A stretch of DNA of 64,000 bases from Lathyrus oleraceus. Its lineage: Eukaryota > Streptophyta > Magnoliopsida > Fabales > Fabaceae. This document shows, piece after piece, positions 23,546 to 34,695 of the stretch. A program made the position numbers and the translations under genes. The notes under the pieces are model-generated. The model was not told where the DNA came from. It saw nothing but the letters and a program-made list of their open reading frames with translations, and searched no databases. The stretch covers positions 444,751,816 to 444,815,815 of the forward strand of contig NC_066581.1 of assembly GCF_024323335.1 (NCBI RefSeq), written 5' to 3'. The stretch's first letter is position 1, and the number at the start of each line of letters is the position of its first letter.

Positions 23546-24908
23546 TGAAGGAGAATTGCCATCCAAGGCGCAGCGGAATTTAAAAATTTCTCCATTTAGT
23601 GATCCTTACGAATGGGCATGATCAGTGATAGAATCGTTACCTCTTGTGGCGATTCAAACCTTTGGTTCAGATTTCTGATAATGATCAAAACCTTTGATAC
23701 AGATCTACGGGGGATCACGAACGTTGAACGATGACAACGTCTCTACTCAGTCCACACGAACGGATTCCTTGAATCGCAGTGCTAGCTGTTATGAATGAAG
23801 GCTTTGAGTGAGAGAAAGAGGGAAACAAAATTCCAAGTGTCTACTTGAATTTCAGTCTGAGTGGAGTGGAGTGAGAATGCTTCTACCCAAGGGGTTCTAT
23901 TTATAGAACCACTTGTGTGGGCTTCAAGCTAAAAAGCCCACTTAAGTGTATTTTGGCCATATCTTATAATATGCCCAAAATCACTTAAGTATTTGGTACC
24001 TTACCATATTTTGTCTCCCACTTAAGTGCACCGTACCTTACGGTGTTCCTTAGTTACTCTATCTCTCATCAATCCGTCCTTTGTGTGTGACCCTATAGGT
24101 TTTCGCGGTGTTGGCAATTATATTAAATCACGCATTTAACATAATAAACAGTGAGCGGTATCTAGCAACACATCACTGCTACCCAAGTCACGAAAATGTC
24201 ATGTGATCTGACAAAACCTCCTGTGATAATAATTATGTGTATAATTACCCCTCTGCCCTTATGTCTATATTGAACACAAGGTATAGACCGTGTCATCCTT
24301 GTCCAGTTCAATATTGGGCCCATAGACATTTATCCTGTTACGCAGGATGGGCAAATTCCATCTAGGACACTCATGTCCCTCAGCATGCTTTGTGGAGTAC
24401 CCATCAATTGTCTTTATGGTTATCCAGTTACGGACAACGTTGGATCAGCAACAAAGCACTCGACTCTACATCTAGGATCCATAGTGGTTTCAGGTCGAAG
24501 AGTGGTATACACTATTATCACCATGAGAATAACTTATGACACTTTGCATAACTTTCTATATAGTATTCTCATAGCGGGTCAATCCGGAATAAATATTACT
24601 CCTAATATTCATACCTATGTTTAAGACTTGATAACTCTTTATCCATGATCCATGAGATGTGATCATCAGTCTACAAACATAATGGTCTTAATGCTTTAAT
24701 GTTATCCCACTTCACACTAAAGCTCGACTACGGATACTTTAAGAATAGTGTCCTTATGTTTAATGTGTTCTCATGATTAAGTCACACTTAATACATTAAA
24801 CGGACTATCTATTCCAGGGACTTTATTAATCAACCATAATAAAGAAAATGCCTTTAAATAATTCGATACAAGTACCAAAACTATTGGCCTCTAGGGCTTA
24901 CACCAACA
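23546..24908 (-). mobile_element. Solo LTR, 1,363 bp, nested in Ogre A 5' LTR
   Basis: On the minus strand it starts TGTTGGTGTAAGCCCTAGAG and ends CTCCTTCA. Target duplication TTAGG (23541-23545) and TTGGG (24909-24913) differs at one base; the uninterrupted B LTR reads TTGGG here (44792 region), showing that the left copy mutated. A TATA box sits within an 18-bp perfect palindrome at 23893-23910. There is no internal coding sequence. Lineage not certain; Ty1/copia is the likeliest. Confidence 0.85.
23893..23910 (-). promoter_or_regulatory. Palindromic TATA element of the nested solo LTR
   Basis: GGTTCTATTTATAGAACC is a perfect inverted repeat with 8-base arms around TT. On the minus strand it supplies TATAAATA (23898-23905). 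Confidence 0.6.
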
Positions 24909-25123
24909 TTGGGTTCTTAAAACCTTCCCACTGTATAACCAACCCCCTTACCCCGATCTCTGACATTTTTACTAGTTTTTGATTCGATAAAACTTTTAGG
25001 TTTTTGTTCGCTTTCTAACCATTCCTTTGGATAAATAGAAGTGCGCTGGCGACTCGACTTGTATGGTTTACCTTAGATTTAGCCAATATCTCTAATGGTA
25101 ACGAATACCCCGCTACAGAAAAG

Positions 25124-25141
25124 TGGCGACTCTGCTGGGGA
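25124..25141 (+). other. Primer binding site of Ogre A
   Basis: TGGCGACTCTGCTGGGGA, six bases after the LTR end. This is the site known for Ogre elements, attributed to a tRNA-Arg primer. Copy B has the identical 18 bases at 45008. Confidence 0.85.
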
Positions 25142-26036
25142 AATTTGCCTAGTGGGTTTTGCCTACTTTTCATATTTGTTGTATTGTTGTGTATATTGTT
25201 TTGTGACATATTTTTGTTCAATTTGGAATTACTGTATTGTATGTAATAATTGAATTGCTTGAATATTAATTCCTTGTATGCTTGGTGATCTTTGTGAGAT
25301 GAGTTCTATACCCGAACTCGAGTTCACTTAGGATAAGAGAATGGCATAGTCTTGTTGACTTGTGTGGAGTTATTCCTTAGCCAGTTGACTTGCAAGCCCA
25401 TTCACTTGGTGGAGGTCATGTTGGGATCAATAATGTCACACAAGTAGTTGTGGTTAGACATTACTCTTTCCAATATATACCTTAGAAGCCAAGGACCTTA
25501 GTTTACCAAGCCCATCTTGGCCTATTCTTAGGATGTAGTGCGAAAGTCGTTCAAGTGTAAGATTTGATACGATTGTTACGTGATACTACACTCATAAGAG
25601 TCTCTCTTGAGAATATTTTTGGAATACGAGTAGTCGTTTATCCGATAATATCCGAAAGATGGGATGATGATTATGGGAACCTCTTGTAGAACATGTTTGG
25701 AAGGTTTAAACCCTAGTACACTCCCTTTGGGTGGTTCTTAACCGATAATCCATGCCCGTGACTTGCAACAAACCCTTGATTCATGGTTGATCCGTTCTTG
25801 TATCCTTAATACCAATGGAACTCGGGTGTTGATAAGGTGTAAACCATAATCCACCAAAATGGATGATTGATATCAAGGATAACATGATCCACCCCATGAC
25901 CTTTGTTTGGTGTGCTTTGCTTGATCCTTGAGTGTGATTGTTGCATTCATGCATTCATGCACCCATTTGCATCCATATTATCAATAATGAGAAGATTTTT
26001 AAGGAACTTAAAAGGTCTATTTGCAAATTTTCAGAC
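25142..26036 (+). mobile_element. Leader of Ogre A
   Basis: About 895 bases without a credible gene between the PBS and ORF1. It is collinear with the leader of B (45026-45930). It ends in a polypyrimidine-rich TTGCAAATTTTCAG directly before ACATGG, the ORF1 start, which resembles a 3' splice site. Confidence 0.75.
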
Positions 26037-27488
26037 ATGGAAAGACAAAGAAGGAATACGAAGAAGTACAGTTTTAGACAACCCGGCTTGAAAGAGCTAA
26101 GGAATTTGATATCCTATGTATTAGATCCCTTGGGTTTCAAGGCTCGTTTTGGGAAGCTTCTATCTATTCTAACTACTCAGGTGGACGAAGGATTGATGAG
26201 TGTATTGGTGTAGTTTTATGATCCCTTGTACAGTTGCTTCACGTTTCCGGATTTTCAGCTTTTGCCCACGCTTGAGGAGTATGCCTACCTTGTGGGTATA
26301 CCTATTCTAGACACGTTGTCGTTGAGTGGCTTAGAGAGTATTCCTACTTCTCAAGAGATAGCTGATATGTTATATATAGATGAATCTCTGGTTGGTGCTC
26401 ATATGACTACCAAAGGTGGAATTCAAGGTCTCCCTTCTGAGTTCCTCATTGCTCAAGCTACTATGTATGGGAAGGCCATGAGTGAGGACACCTTTGAAGC
26501 CATATTTGTACTTCTCATCTATGGGCTAGTGTTATTCCCCAACATCGACAGGTTTGTGGATATGAACGCTATTAGGATGTTCTCTACTCTTAATCCCATT
26601 CTGACTCTGTTGGGCGACACTTACTTTTCTTTGTATATGAGAAATGCAGAAGGTGGTGGTACCATTGTGTGCTGTTTGCCTCTGCTATACAAGTGGTTTA
26701 TTTCGCACTTGCCGCAGACAGTCGCCTTCAAGGAGAACAAAGGATGTCTACGGTGGTCCACGATACTTATGTCTCTCACTAATGATGATATCTTTTGGTA
26801 TAACCGTGTGTATGATGGTGTGCAGATCATTGACTCTTGTGGTGAATTCTCCAATGTGCCTCTTCTTGGTACATGTGGTGGAATTAACTACAACCCTATT
26901 TTAGCACGTCGTCAGCTTGGGTTCCCCCTAAAGGATAAACACAATAACATTCTGTTAGAGGGTGTGTTCTTTCAGGAGGGTAAAGATCCCCAAGGCTTGA
27001 AGGGCGGGATGGTCCGCGCTTGGCACAAGATTCATAAGAAAGGAAGGAAGGAGCTAGGTCCGAAGAATTGTATCGCTTTGGAGCCTTATACTTCTTGGGT
27101 TAGGAGGAGAGCTTCCGAGTACCTCATGCCTTACGAGTATCCGAGACCTACACCTTTGGTATTGGCTGGGCCTTCAACCCTCCCTGACCAAGGAGTAGAG
27201 GAGTTAAGAGACGAAGATCGTTCATGTGCTTGGATCCGTGAACGAGAGGAGTTGCTTCAGCAGATCAAGGAGAAGGATGCTTTGATAGAGTTCCTCAAGC
27301 ATCAGGTTATTGATGATCCTGATGATGCATGGACTTCTTTACTTCCTCAGTCTTCCAAGTTTTGGAAAAGGAAGTACGATCGACTTGCCAAAGAGAAGGA
27401 AGATATGGAGGCAACCTACGAAAGGGAGGTGAAGAGGCTTCGTGCATCTTATCTTCCTGTGTCCAGATCTTTAGATGATTGCTTCTAG
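26037..27488 (+). pseudogene. Ogre A ORF1, almost intact
   Basis: ORF1 is the extra protein encoded upstream of gag in Ogre elements; its role is unknown, and similar legume proteins are usually labelled as a domain of unknown function (I believe DUF7745). From ATG 26037 it is 483 codons, starting MERQRRNTKKYSF. The only lesion seen is TAG at 26211-26213 where copy B has CAG. Conserved blocks include SQEIADML, TTKGGIQGLPSEFLIAQAT, FEAIFVLLIYGLVLFPNID, GGTIVCCLPLLYKWFISHLP and GFPLKDK. The C-terminal third is charged (REREELLQQIKEKDALIEFL; KRKYDRLAKEKEDMEATYE) and likely a coiled coil. No gag or enzyme motifs are seen. Alternatives such as gag duplication cannot be excluded. Confidence 0.85.
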
Positions 27489-27692
27489 GGTTCCATAGGA
27501 TCTTCATTTTCCTTCTCTCTTGTATTGTGTTTGGTTACCAAGACTGTACTTCTTTGGTGTAAAAATATTTTCCAGATATTATTGATGTGATATTCCCATA
27601 TGTGATAAATGTTTAATATTTCCAATATTTGCAAATAGAACTCTAAAAAGTTCCTCTGATATAAAAATTAAATCATAAGCATTGCATGCATC
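27489..27692 (+). mobile_element. ORF1-gag spacer of Ogre A
   Basis: About 200 A/T-rich bases, alignable with 57348-57523 in B. No gene seen. Confidence 0.6.
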
Positions 27693-30008
27693 ATGTGCAT
27701 CAGCAGGTTTTGCTCCAGGCTTCTTGTTCTATGGTCTAACTCTGTGTTCTTCATTTATTTTGAAGACAAGCTGACTCACCGGTACTACACCAGAGCCAAC
27801 ATTTCAAGACTGATGGATCATTTGGAACAAGAGAACCGCGAGCTTAAGGAGGAAGTAGCTAGATTGACTGCCCTGATGGAGTCATTCATGGCTGCCCAGA
27901 GCCAGTCATCTCTGACACCTTTAACTCCTCCCCAGAGGACAATCATCTCTGAGATTGTCTCTTCAATTGTGCCTGCGGCCAGCGCACACTTTGCACCGAC
28001 AACCATGCCAGCCGGGTTTCCGTGGGGGATGCCTCCCAATTTCATGCCTAAGGGCCCTGCACCCACTTTTGCTTCTTTACCGGCATCTAGCCCGGTCCTT
28101 GCTGTTCCTCCTCCTGTCGTGCATACTATGCCTAGAGTAGACGACACCATCTATCATTCTGAGCCATCTAAGGGCCCAAATTTCTATGAGAAGATGGACA
28201 CTATGAACGATTAATTTCTTGAGCTTCTCAAGGAATTGAAAACTCTCAGAGGAAATGATCTTTTTGGCAAGTCTGCTGCTGAACTCTGTCTGGTTCCGAA
28301 TGTGAAGATCCCTGTGAAATTCAAGGTCTCTGACTTTGAAGAGCACAAGGGAAATACTTGTCCTCTCAGCCACCTGGTCATGTATGCCAGGAACATGTCG
28401 ACTCAGACTGACAACGACCAACTGCTCATCCACTACTTTCAGGACAGTTTGTCCGGTGCTTCCCTACGTTAGCATATGGGCTTGGACAGTGCGAACATCC
28501 GATCCTTCAATGACCTTGGCGAAGCCTTCTTTAAACAATACAAGTATAATGTGGATATGGCTCCCGATAGGGATCAATTGAGGACCATGTCCCAGAAGGA
28601 TAAGGAAACGTTCAAAGAGTACGCCCAGAGGTGGCGAGAGGTAGTAGCACAGATTGTTCCCCCGCTGGAAGAGAAAGAGATGACCAAGATCTTTTTGAAG
28701 ACCTTGAGTTCTTTTTATTACGAGTGGATGATCGCCAATGCTCCTTCTGACTTCATCGAGATGGTGAACATGGGGATGCGTTTGGAAGAGGGAGTCAGGG
28801 AAGGGCGCCTGACCAGAGAAGAAGGCTCTTCTACCAAACGGTATGGGATGTTTGGGAAGAAGAAAGATGGCGAGGCACATGTTGTGACCTCCCATGTGAA
28901 ACAAAGAAGACCCTCTATGAGGAAGAAGGCCGTGCTTCCTGCCGGTAATCACCACCAGGTGGCTCTTATAGCACCTGTTTTCAGAGATAATCAACAATAT
29001 CAGCATCACAATAACAATCAGCAACTACAACATCCATAATATCAACAACAACAACATCATCCTCAACAGCAGGCCTACCAGCCTCGAAACAGTAATCAAA
29101 CCAGCACAAGTTACGAGAGGAAAAGGGTCACCTTCGATCCTATTCCGATTACATATGAAGAGTTATATCCTTCTTTGATAGAGAGGAAGTTGATTACACC
29201 ACGAGACCCACCGGCCATACCTACCAACCCCCAATGGTGGTATAAGCCCGAATTATATTGTGTTTATCATTCCGGTGCTCCCGGACATGACGTGGAAATT
29301 TGCTACCCTTTGAAGACCAAGGTTCAAGACCTTGTGAGATGTGGCATTCTGTGTTTCGAGGACGTAGGTCCTAATGTGAAGAAGAATCCATTGCCCGAGC
29401 ATGGGAAATCTGCCAACATGGTCCAGGGCTGCACTGGTAAGTACAAGGTCAAATATGTCAGTCATATTCGACAATCTTTGGTCGAGATGCATAGACTATT
29501 GTGTGATTATAGTCATTATGAGCATGACCACGATAGATGCCGAGTTTGTTTTGTTAACCAAAGAGGTTGTCACCAGGTGCGCAAAGATGTTCAAGAAATG
29601 TTGGATGAGGGAGTCATTGAGATCCTTCAGAACAGAAATGTTGACGAAAATGTTGATGAAGTCAACGTAATTTCTCCAGTATTCCGGAACCTTGGGCCTG
29701 TTATTATCAAGTATGATGGTAGCAAGCATAATATTGCCGACGTCAGCGGCCTGACCCGCAGCGGTCGTGTTTTCTCGACTCAGCCAAAGCCACAAGCTGA
29801 TGTTCGAAGGAATGATACTGCTGATTATGCTGAACGCCCGGTTTAGAATGCTGTGAATGCGCCGAATCCGGCACTTGTTGCTAAACCTACCTCTACATTG
29901 AGAACTTCTGTCTCTGTTGGCCCGAGTGGCAATGCGAAAGAAGACTGTGATGAGATGCTGAGGCTCATCAAGAGAAGTGAGTACAATGTTGTAGATCAGC
30001 TTCTATAG
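27693..30008 (+). pseudogene. Ogre A gag
   Basis: Structural protein of the particle. An ATG at 27693 and another at 27813 (MDHLEQENRELKEEVARLT) are both in frame; the second gives a product starting in a coiled coil and is my preferred start. Next come a Pro/Ala-rich linker, the gag core (LVPNVKIPVKFKVSDFEEHK; NDQLLIHYFQDSLSGA; ETFKEYAQRWREVVAQI), a Gln/His/Asn-rich stretch (28980-29090) and a variant zinc motif CVYHSGAPGHDVEIC (29260-29305). In-frame stops occur at 28212 (TAA), 28470 (TAG), 29037 (TAA), 29844 (TAG) and 30006 (TAG), but there is no frameshift. About 47 residues present in B are missing near 29730. The frame runs directly into protease. Confidence 0.9.
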
Positions 30009-30998
30009 ACGCCATCCAAAATCTCTGTACTGTCCTTGCTAATGAATTCAGAACCATACCGAGAAGCTCTGCAGAAGGTGTTGGATGTGGCGTATGTGGA
30101 TCACGATGTCACAATTGAACAATTCGACAGTATTGTTGCAAACATCACCGCTTGTAATAACTTAAGTTTTTGTGATGTTGATCTCCCCAAGGAGGGAAGA
30201 GACCATAACTTGGCATTACACATCTCTACGAGTTGCAAAGATGACGCCATGTCCAATGTGCTGGTGGACACTGGGTCATCCTTGAATATGTTGCCAAAGT
30301 CCACTCTTGCAAAACTATCATATCAGGGGCCTCCCATGAGGCATAGTGGAGTAGTTGTGAAAGCTTTCGATGGGTCGCGTAAAACTATGATTGGAGAGGT
30401 TGATCTCCCAGTCAAAATCGGACCAAGTGATTTTCAGATTACCTTCCAGGTTATGGACATTCACCCATCGTATAGTTGTCTCTTAGGCAGACCATGGGTT
30501 CACGAGGCAGGCGCCATGACATCCACCCTACACCAGAAACTGAAGTTTGTGAAGAATAAGAAGCTGGTGGTGGTAGGGGGAGAAAAGGCTCTCCTGGTTA
30601 GCCATTTGTCTTCTTTCTCTTATATAGATGCTGAGGATGAAGTTGGAACCCCGTTCCAAGCTTTATCTATCGCTGAGACTATTGAGAAGGGAACTTCTTC
30701 ATTTGCGTCCTATAAAGATGCGAAGTTGGCCATTGAGCATGGTGCAACTGCTGGATTAGGGCAAATGATTAAGTTGGAGGACAAAAAATCCCGGGTTGGC
30801 ATAGGCTATTCTTTTGGTGTCTTCAACAAGCAAGGGTTGTTCAAGAGTGGTGGATTCATCCACACCGGTCAAGATGAAGAGGCTGCTGCCATTCTGGAAG
30901 AGGCTGATGAGGATTCTGGCAACTTCATCATCCTTGGAGGGATCTGCAATAATTGGGTCGTTGTTGATATTCCAACAGTTATCCATAAGTCAAAGTAA
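30009..30998 (+). pseudogene. Ogre A aspartic protease
   Basis: Continues in the gag frame without a frameshift, so gag and protease were one polyprotein. The active-site motif VLVDTGSSLNMLPKS is intact, as are KAFDGSRKTMIGEVDLPVKI, MDIHPSYSCLLGRPW and VVGGEKALLVSHLSS. The reading frame reaches VIHKSK and a stop at 30996-30998, but that stop lies inside the intron whose donor is at 30995. Expression is blocked by the stops upstream in gag, so it is called a pseudogene although this domain itself is undamaged. Confidence 0.9.
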
Positions 30999-31257
30999 TG
31001 TTCATTGTGTTTGAAAACCCTTCTCCCATGCCAAAAGGAGAAGTGATGACATTGTTGTCGCATAAATACAATGATATTTTCATTCAATAAATTCATGTTA
31101 AATGTTTGTTTTTCCAATTATTTTCCCTTTTCGCTTTTGCATGAAATTTGTGATGACATAAAACCCAAAAATAAGAGTAAAATCAATCTTTTCATCTTCA
31201 TAATGATTTTCCTTGCTTGAATTCTAAAATCTCTTTATATCCAAAATCATTATGCAG
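30995..31257 (+). other. Ogre intron between protease and pol, copy A (263 bp)
   Basis: Donor AA|GTAATG (30995) and acceptor CATTATGCAG| (ends 31257). Joining the exons keeps the frame: the last protease codons HKS run into LIKPIEHND of the next exon. The intron contains several stops and is T-rich before the acceptor. Copies at 60939-61201 (same length) and 18001-18255 (minus) share donor, acceptor and phase. A regulated splice here is established for Ogre. Confidence 0.8.
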
Positions 31258-34200
31258 GTTAATCAAACCCATTGAACATAATGATCCAACACCATCTCCC
31301 AACTTTGAGTTCCCTGTATTTGAGGTAGAAGAAGATGATGATAAAGAGATCCCTGACGAGATTACCCATCTACTTGAGCAAGAAGAGAAGATCATTCAGC
31401 CGCATCTTGAGAATCTGGAAACAGTCAACCTGGGGACTGAGGATTATGTGCGAGAAGTGAAGATTGGGGCACTCCTGGAAGAGTCTGTTAAGGAGGGGTT
31501 GATTGAGTTGCTACGAGAGTATGTCGACGTCTTTTCTTGGTCATATGAAGACATGCCTGGTCTGGATATTGATATCGTGCAACATTTCCTGCCTTTAAAG
31601 CCTGAGTGCGTGCCCGTAAAGCAGAAGCTCAGAAGAACTCATCCCGATATGGAAGTGAAGATCAAAGAGGAAGTTCAGAAGCAAATTGATGCGGGGTTTC
31701 TGGTGACTTCTACATATCCTCAATGGGTGGCCAATATTGTGCCCGTGCCTAAGAAAGATGGAAAAGTCCGAATGTGTGTGGACTATACAGACTTGAATAA
31801 AGCTAGTCCAAAAGATGACTTCCCTCTACCACATATTGCTAAATTCAATGGCTTCTCATTTATGGACGGATTTTCCGGATATAATCAGATTAAGATGGCA
31901 CCCGAGGATATGGAGAAGACAACATTCATCACACCTTAGGGAACATTCTGTTATCGAGTGATGCCCTTCGGTTTGAAGAACGCCGGAGCCACGTATCAAC
32001 CAGCTATGACTACCTTGTTTCACGATATGATGCACAAGGAGATTGAGGTATATGTTGATGATATGATTTCTAAGTCAAGAACGGAAGTTGAGCATGTAGA
32101 GCACTTGTTGAAGCTTTTTCAGCGTTTGAGGAAGTATAAGCTTCGTCTGAATCCTAACAAGTGCAGATTTGGAGTCCGTTCTGGCAAGTCATTGGGCTTT
32201 ATTGTCAGTGAAAACGGTATTGAGGTTGGTCCTGCAAAGGTCAAAGCAATACAAGAGATGCTTGCGCCCAAAACTGAGAAGCAAGTCCGAGGTTTTCTTG
32301 TCTCCACCTTTGACAGTATTAGAGTGTATTTGTCTAAGCCTCCGATTCTGTCTCCACCTGTGGAAGGGAGACCATTGATTATGTATCTGACAATTCTTGA
32401 AGACTCAATGGGATGTGTCCTTGGTCAGCAAGACGAATCAGGAAAGAAAGAGTATGCCATCTACTACCTGAGTAAGAAGTTCACTGATTGTGAGTCTCGA
32501 TACTCAATGCTTGAGAAAACATGTTGTGCTTTGGCTTGGGCTGCTAAGCGCTTACGCCAGTATATGTTGAATCATACGACTTGGTTGATATCCAAAATGG
32601 ATCCAATTAAGTACATCTTTGAGAAGCCTGCTTTAACTGGGAGGATTTCCCATTTGCAGATGTTGTTATCCGAGTATGATATTGAGTATCGAGCTCAGAA
32701 AGCGATTAAGGCTAGTATCTTGGCTGACCACTTGGCACATCAACCAATTGAGGATTATCAGTTAGTTCAGTATGACTTCCTAGATGAGGAGATTCTGTAT
32801 TTGAAAATGAAAGACTGTGATGAGCCTACGCTCGATGAAGGGCCAAAGCCTGGTTCCCGATGGAGCATGGTTTTTGATGGAACTGTGAATCAATATGGAA
32901 ATGCTATTGGGGCAGTAATTATTACTCCTTAGGGCACAGATTTTCCTTTTACAGCAAGGCTAAATTTCAAATGCACGAATAATATGGCTGAGTATGAGGC
33001 CTGTATTATGGGATTGGAAGAATGTATTGACCTTAAGATCAAGCATCTCGATGTTTATGGTGATTCGACACTTGTTGTTAATCAAATTAAGGGTGAATGA
33101 GAGACGAATCAGCCTGGCCTCATCCCACACAGAGATTATGCGAGGAGGATTTCAATGTTCTTTACTAAGGTTGATTTCCATCATACTCCTCGAGATGAGA
33201 ACCGGATGGCAGATGCTCTTGCTACACTTGCTTCGATGATTGTGATAAGACTTTGGAATGAAGTTCCCAATATCACTGTGATGCGCTTGGACAAACCAAC
33301 TCATGTATTTGCAGTAGAAGAGGTGCAAGATGGTAAGCCATGGTATTATGATATCAAGTGCTTTCTTCAGAGCCAGATTTACCTGCCTGGGGCATCTGTG
33401 AAAGATAGAAAGACTTTGAGGAGATTATCTAGCAGTTTCTACCTCAATGGCGATGTGTTTTTGTAATAGATATTTTGACATGGTTATGCTCAGATGCGTG
33501 GATAGACACGAAGCAGACCTGTTAATGACTGAGGTCCATGAGGGTTCATTTGGTACTCATTCCAATGGACATGCCATGGCTAGAAAGATGTTGTGAGCAG
33601 GCTACTATTGGCTGACAATGGAGTCTGATTGTTGTAAATATGTGAAGAAATGCCATAAGTGTCAGATTTATGCGGACAAGATTCATATTCCCCCGACACT
33701 TCTCAACATGATTTCATCACCGTGGCCCTTCTCCGTGTGGGGAATTGACATTATTGGCATGATAGAACCGAAAGCGTCCAACGGTCACAGATTTATTCTC
33801 GTAGCAATTGAGTACTTCACCAAGTGGGTTGAAGCGGCATCATATGAAAACGTAACCAGGCAGGTGGTCGTGAAGTTTATCAAGAATCAACTCATATGCC
33901 GTTATGGTGTGCCAGATAAGATCATTACTGACAATGGATCTAACTTGAACAATAAGATGATGAAAGAGTTGTGTAGCGAGTTCAAGATAGCACATCATAA
34001 TTCTTCTCCTTACAGACCCAAGATGAATGGGGTTGTTGAAGCTGCTAATAAGAATATCAAGAAGATTATCTAGAAGATGGTTGTCACGTACAAAGATTGG
34101 CATGATATGCTGCCATTTGCTTTGCATGGATATCGTACATCTGTCTGCACTTCAACAGGGGCAACCCCTTTCTCTCTTGTTTACGACATGGAGGTTGTAC

Positions 34201-34589
34201 TCCTAGTAGAGGTGGAGATCCCATCAATGAGAGTCTTGATGGAAGCTAAGTTGACTGATGCTGAAAGGGTTCAGAGTCGTTATGACCAACTGAATTTAAT
34301 ACAAGAGAAGAGATTGATTGCCATATGCCATGGTCAGTTATATCAGCAAAGGATGAAGAAATCCTTTGATAAGAAGGTCAAGCCTCGTGTGTTCCGAGAG
34401 GGTGACCTTGTGCTCAAGAAAGTCTTGTCTTTCACGCCCGATTCCAGGGGCAAGTGGACTTCAAACTATGAAGGTTCATATGTTGTTAAGAGAGCCTTTT
34501 CAGGCGGTGCTTTGATACTTACAACTATGGATAGGGAGGATTTCACTCGTCCTGTGAATTCAGATGCAGTCAAGAAATACTTCGCCTAA
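31258..34589 (+). pseudogene. Ogre A pol: RT, RNase H, aRNH, integrase
   Basis: Order along the gene: acidic linker (31258-31500); RT with LRRTHPDMEVKIKEEVQKQI, VCVDY-type block MCVDYTDLNKASPKD, MPFGLKNAGATYQ and catalytic YVDDM (about 32047); RNase H (EYAIYYLSKKFTD, LEKTCCALAWAAKRLRQYM); archaeal-type RNase H (WSMVFDGTVNQYGN; YEACIMGLEECIDL); integrase with zinc region, WGIDIIG, TDNGSN and GVVEAANKN (the three catalytic acids are present) and the C-terminal REGDLVLK domain. Lesions: an 8-codon loss near 31830 (IDMLVDNT missing), TAG 31937, a loss of about 40 codons in the RT thumb/connection near 32300, TAG 32930, TGA 33098, a +1 shift near 33465, TGA 33593 and TAG 34071. Confidence 0.9.
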
Positions 34590-34601
34590 AAATAAAAACA
34601 G

Positions 34602-34695
34602 AATAACTCGCTAAGTTGAAAACCCGAAAGGGCGGCATAGGCAAAAATGAGCGTCTCGGTGGATTGAAAACCCGAAAGGGCGATCTAGGCAAAAG
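34602..34695. repeat. Duplicated GAAAACCCGAAAGGGCG motif
   Basis: Two copies of a segment with GTTGAAAACCCGAAAGGGCG and GATTGAAAACCCGAAAGGGC, each followed by a near-identical TAGGCAAAA, about 60 bases apart, starting 15 bases after the integrase stop. The reverse complement occurs at 15355-15440 in C. Confidence 0.85.

Larger units (their letters stand above)
19028..25117 (+). mobile_element. 5' LTR of Ogre A (with nested solo LTR)
   Basis: Starts TGTAAGACCCTAATTTTGAC at 19028 and ends CCCCGCTACA at 25117, followed by the primer site. Without the nested 1,363-bp solo LTR and its 5-bp duplication it is about 4.7 kb, normal for Ogre. A TATA box lies at 20543. The flank CTTAC (19023-19027) should be the target duplication, but the far end of A is not preserved. 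Short tandem duplication near 22120-22160 and a TTC-rich run near 21970. ORFs inside are not supported as genes. Compared with the LTR at 37528 it lacks a segment of about 110 bases near 22970. Confidence 0.9.

Noticed and set aside
25124..25141. tRNA gene match
   Set aside because: Only the 18 bases complementary to a tRNA 3' end are present, in PBS position after an LTR.
28464..29024. Long minus-strand ORF opposite gag of Ogre A (and the similar one opposite gag of B)
   Set aside because: Antisense shadow of gag; no independent motif or start context.
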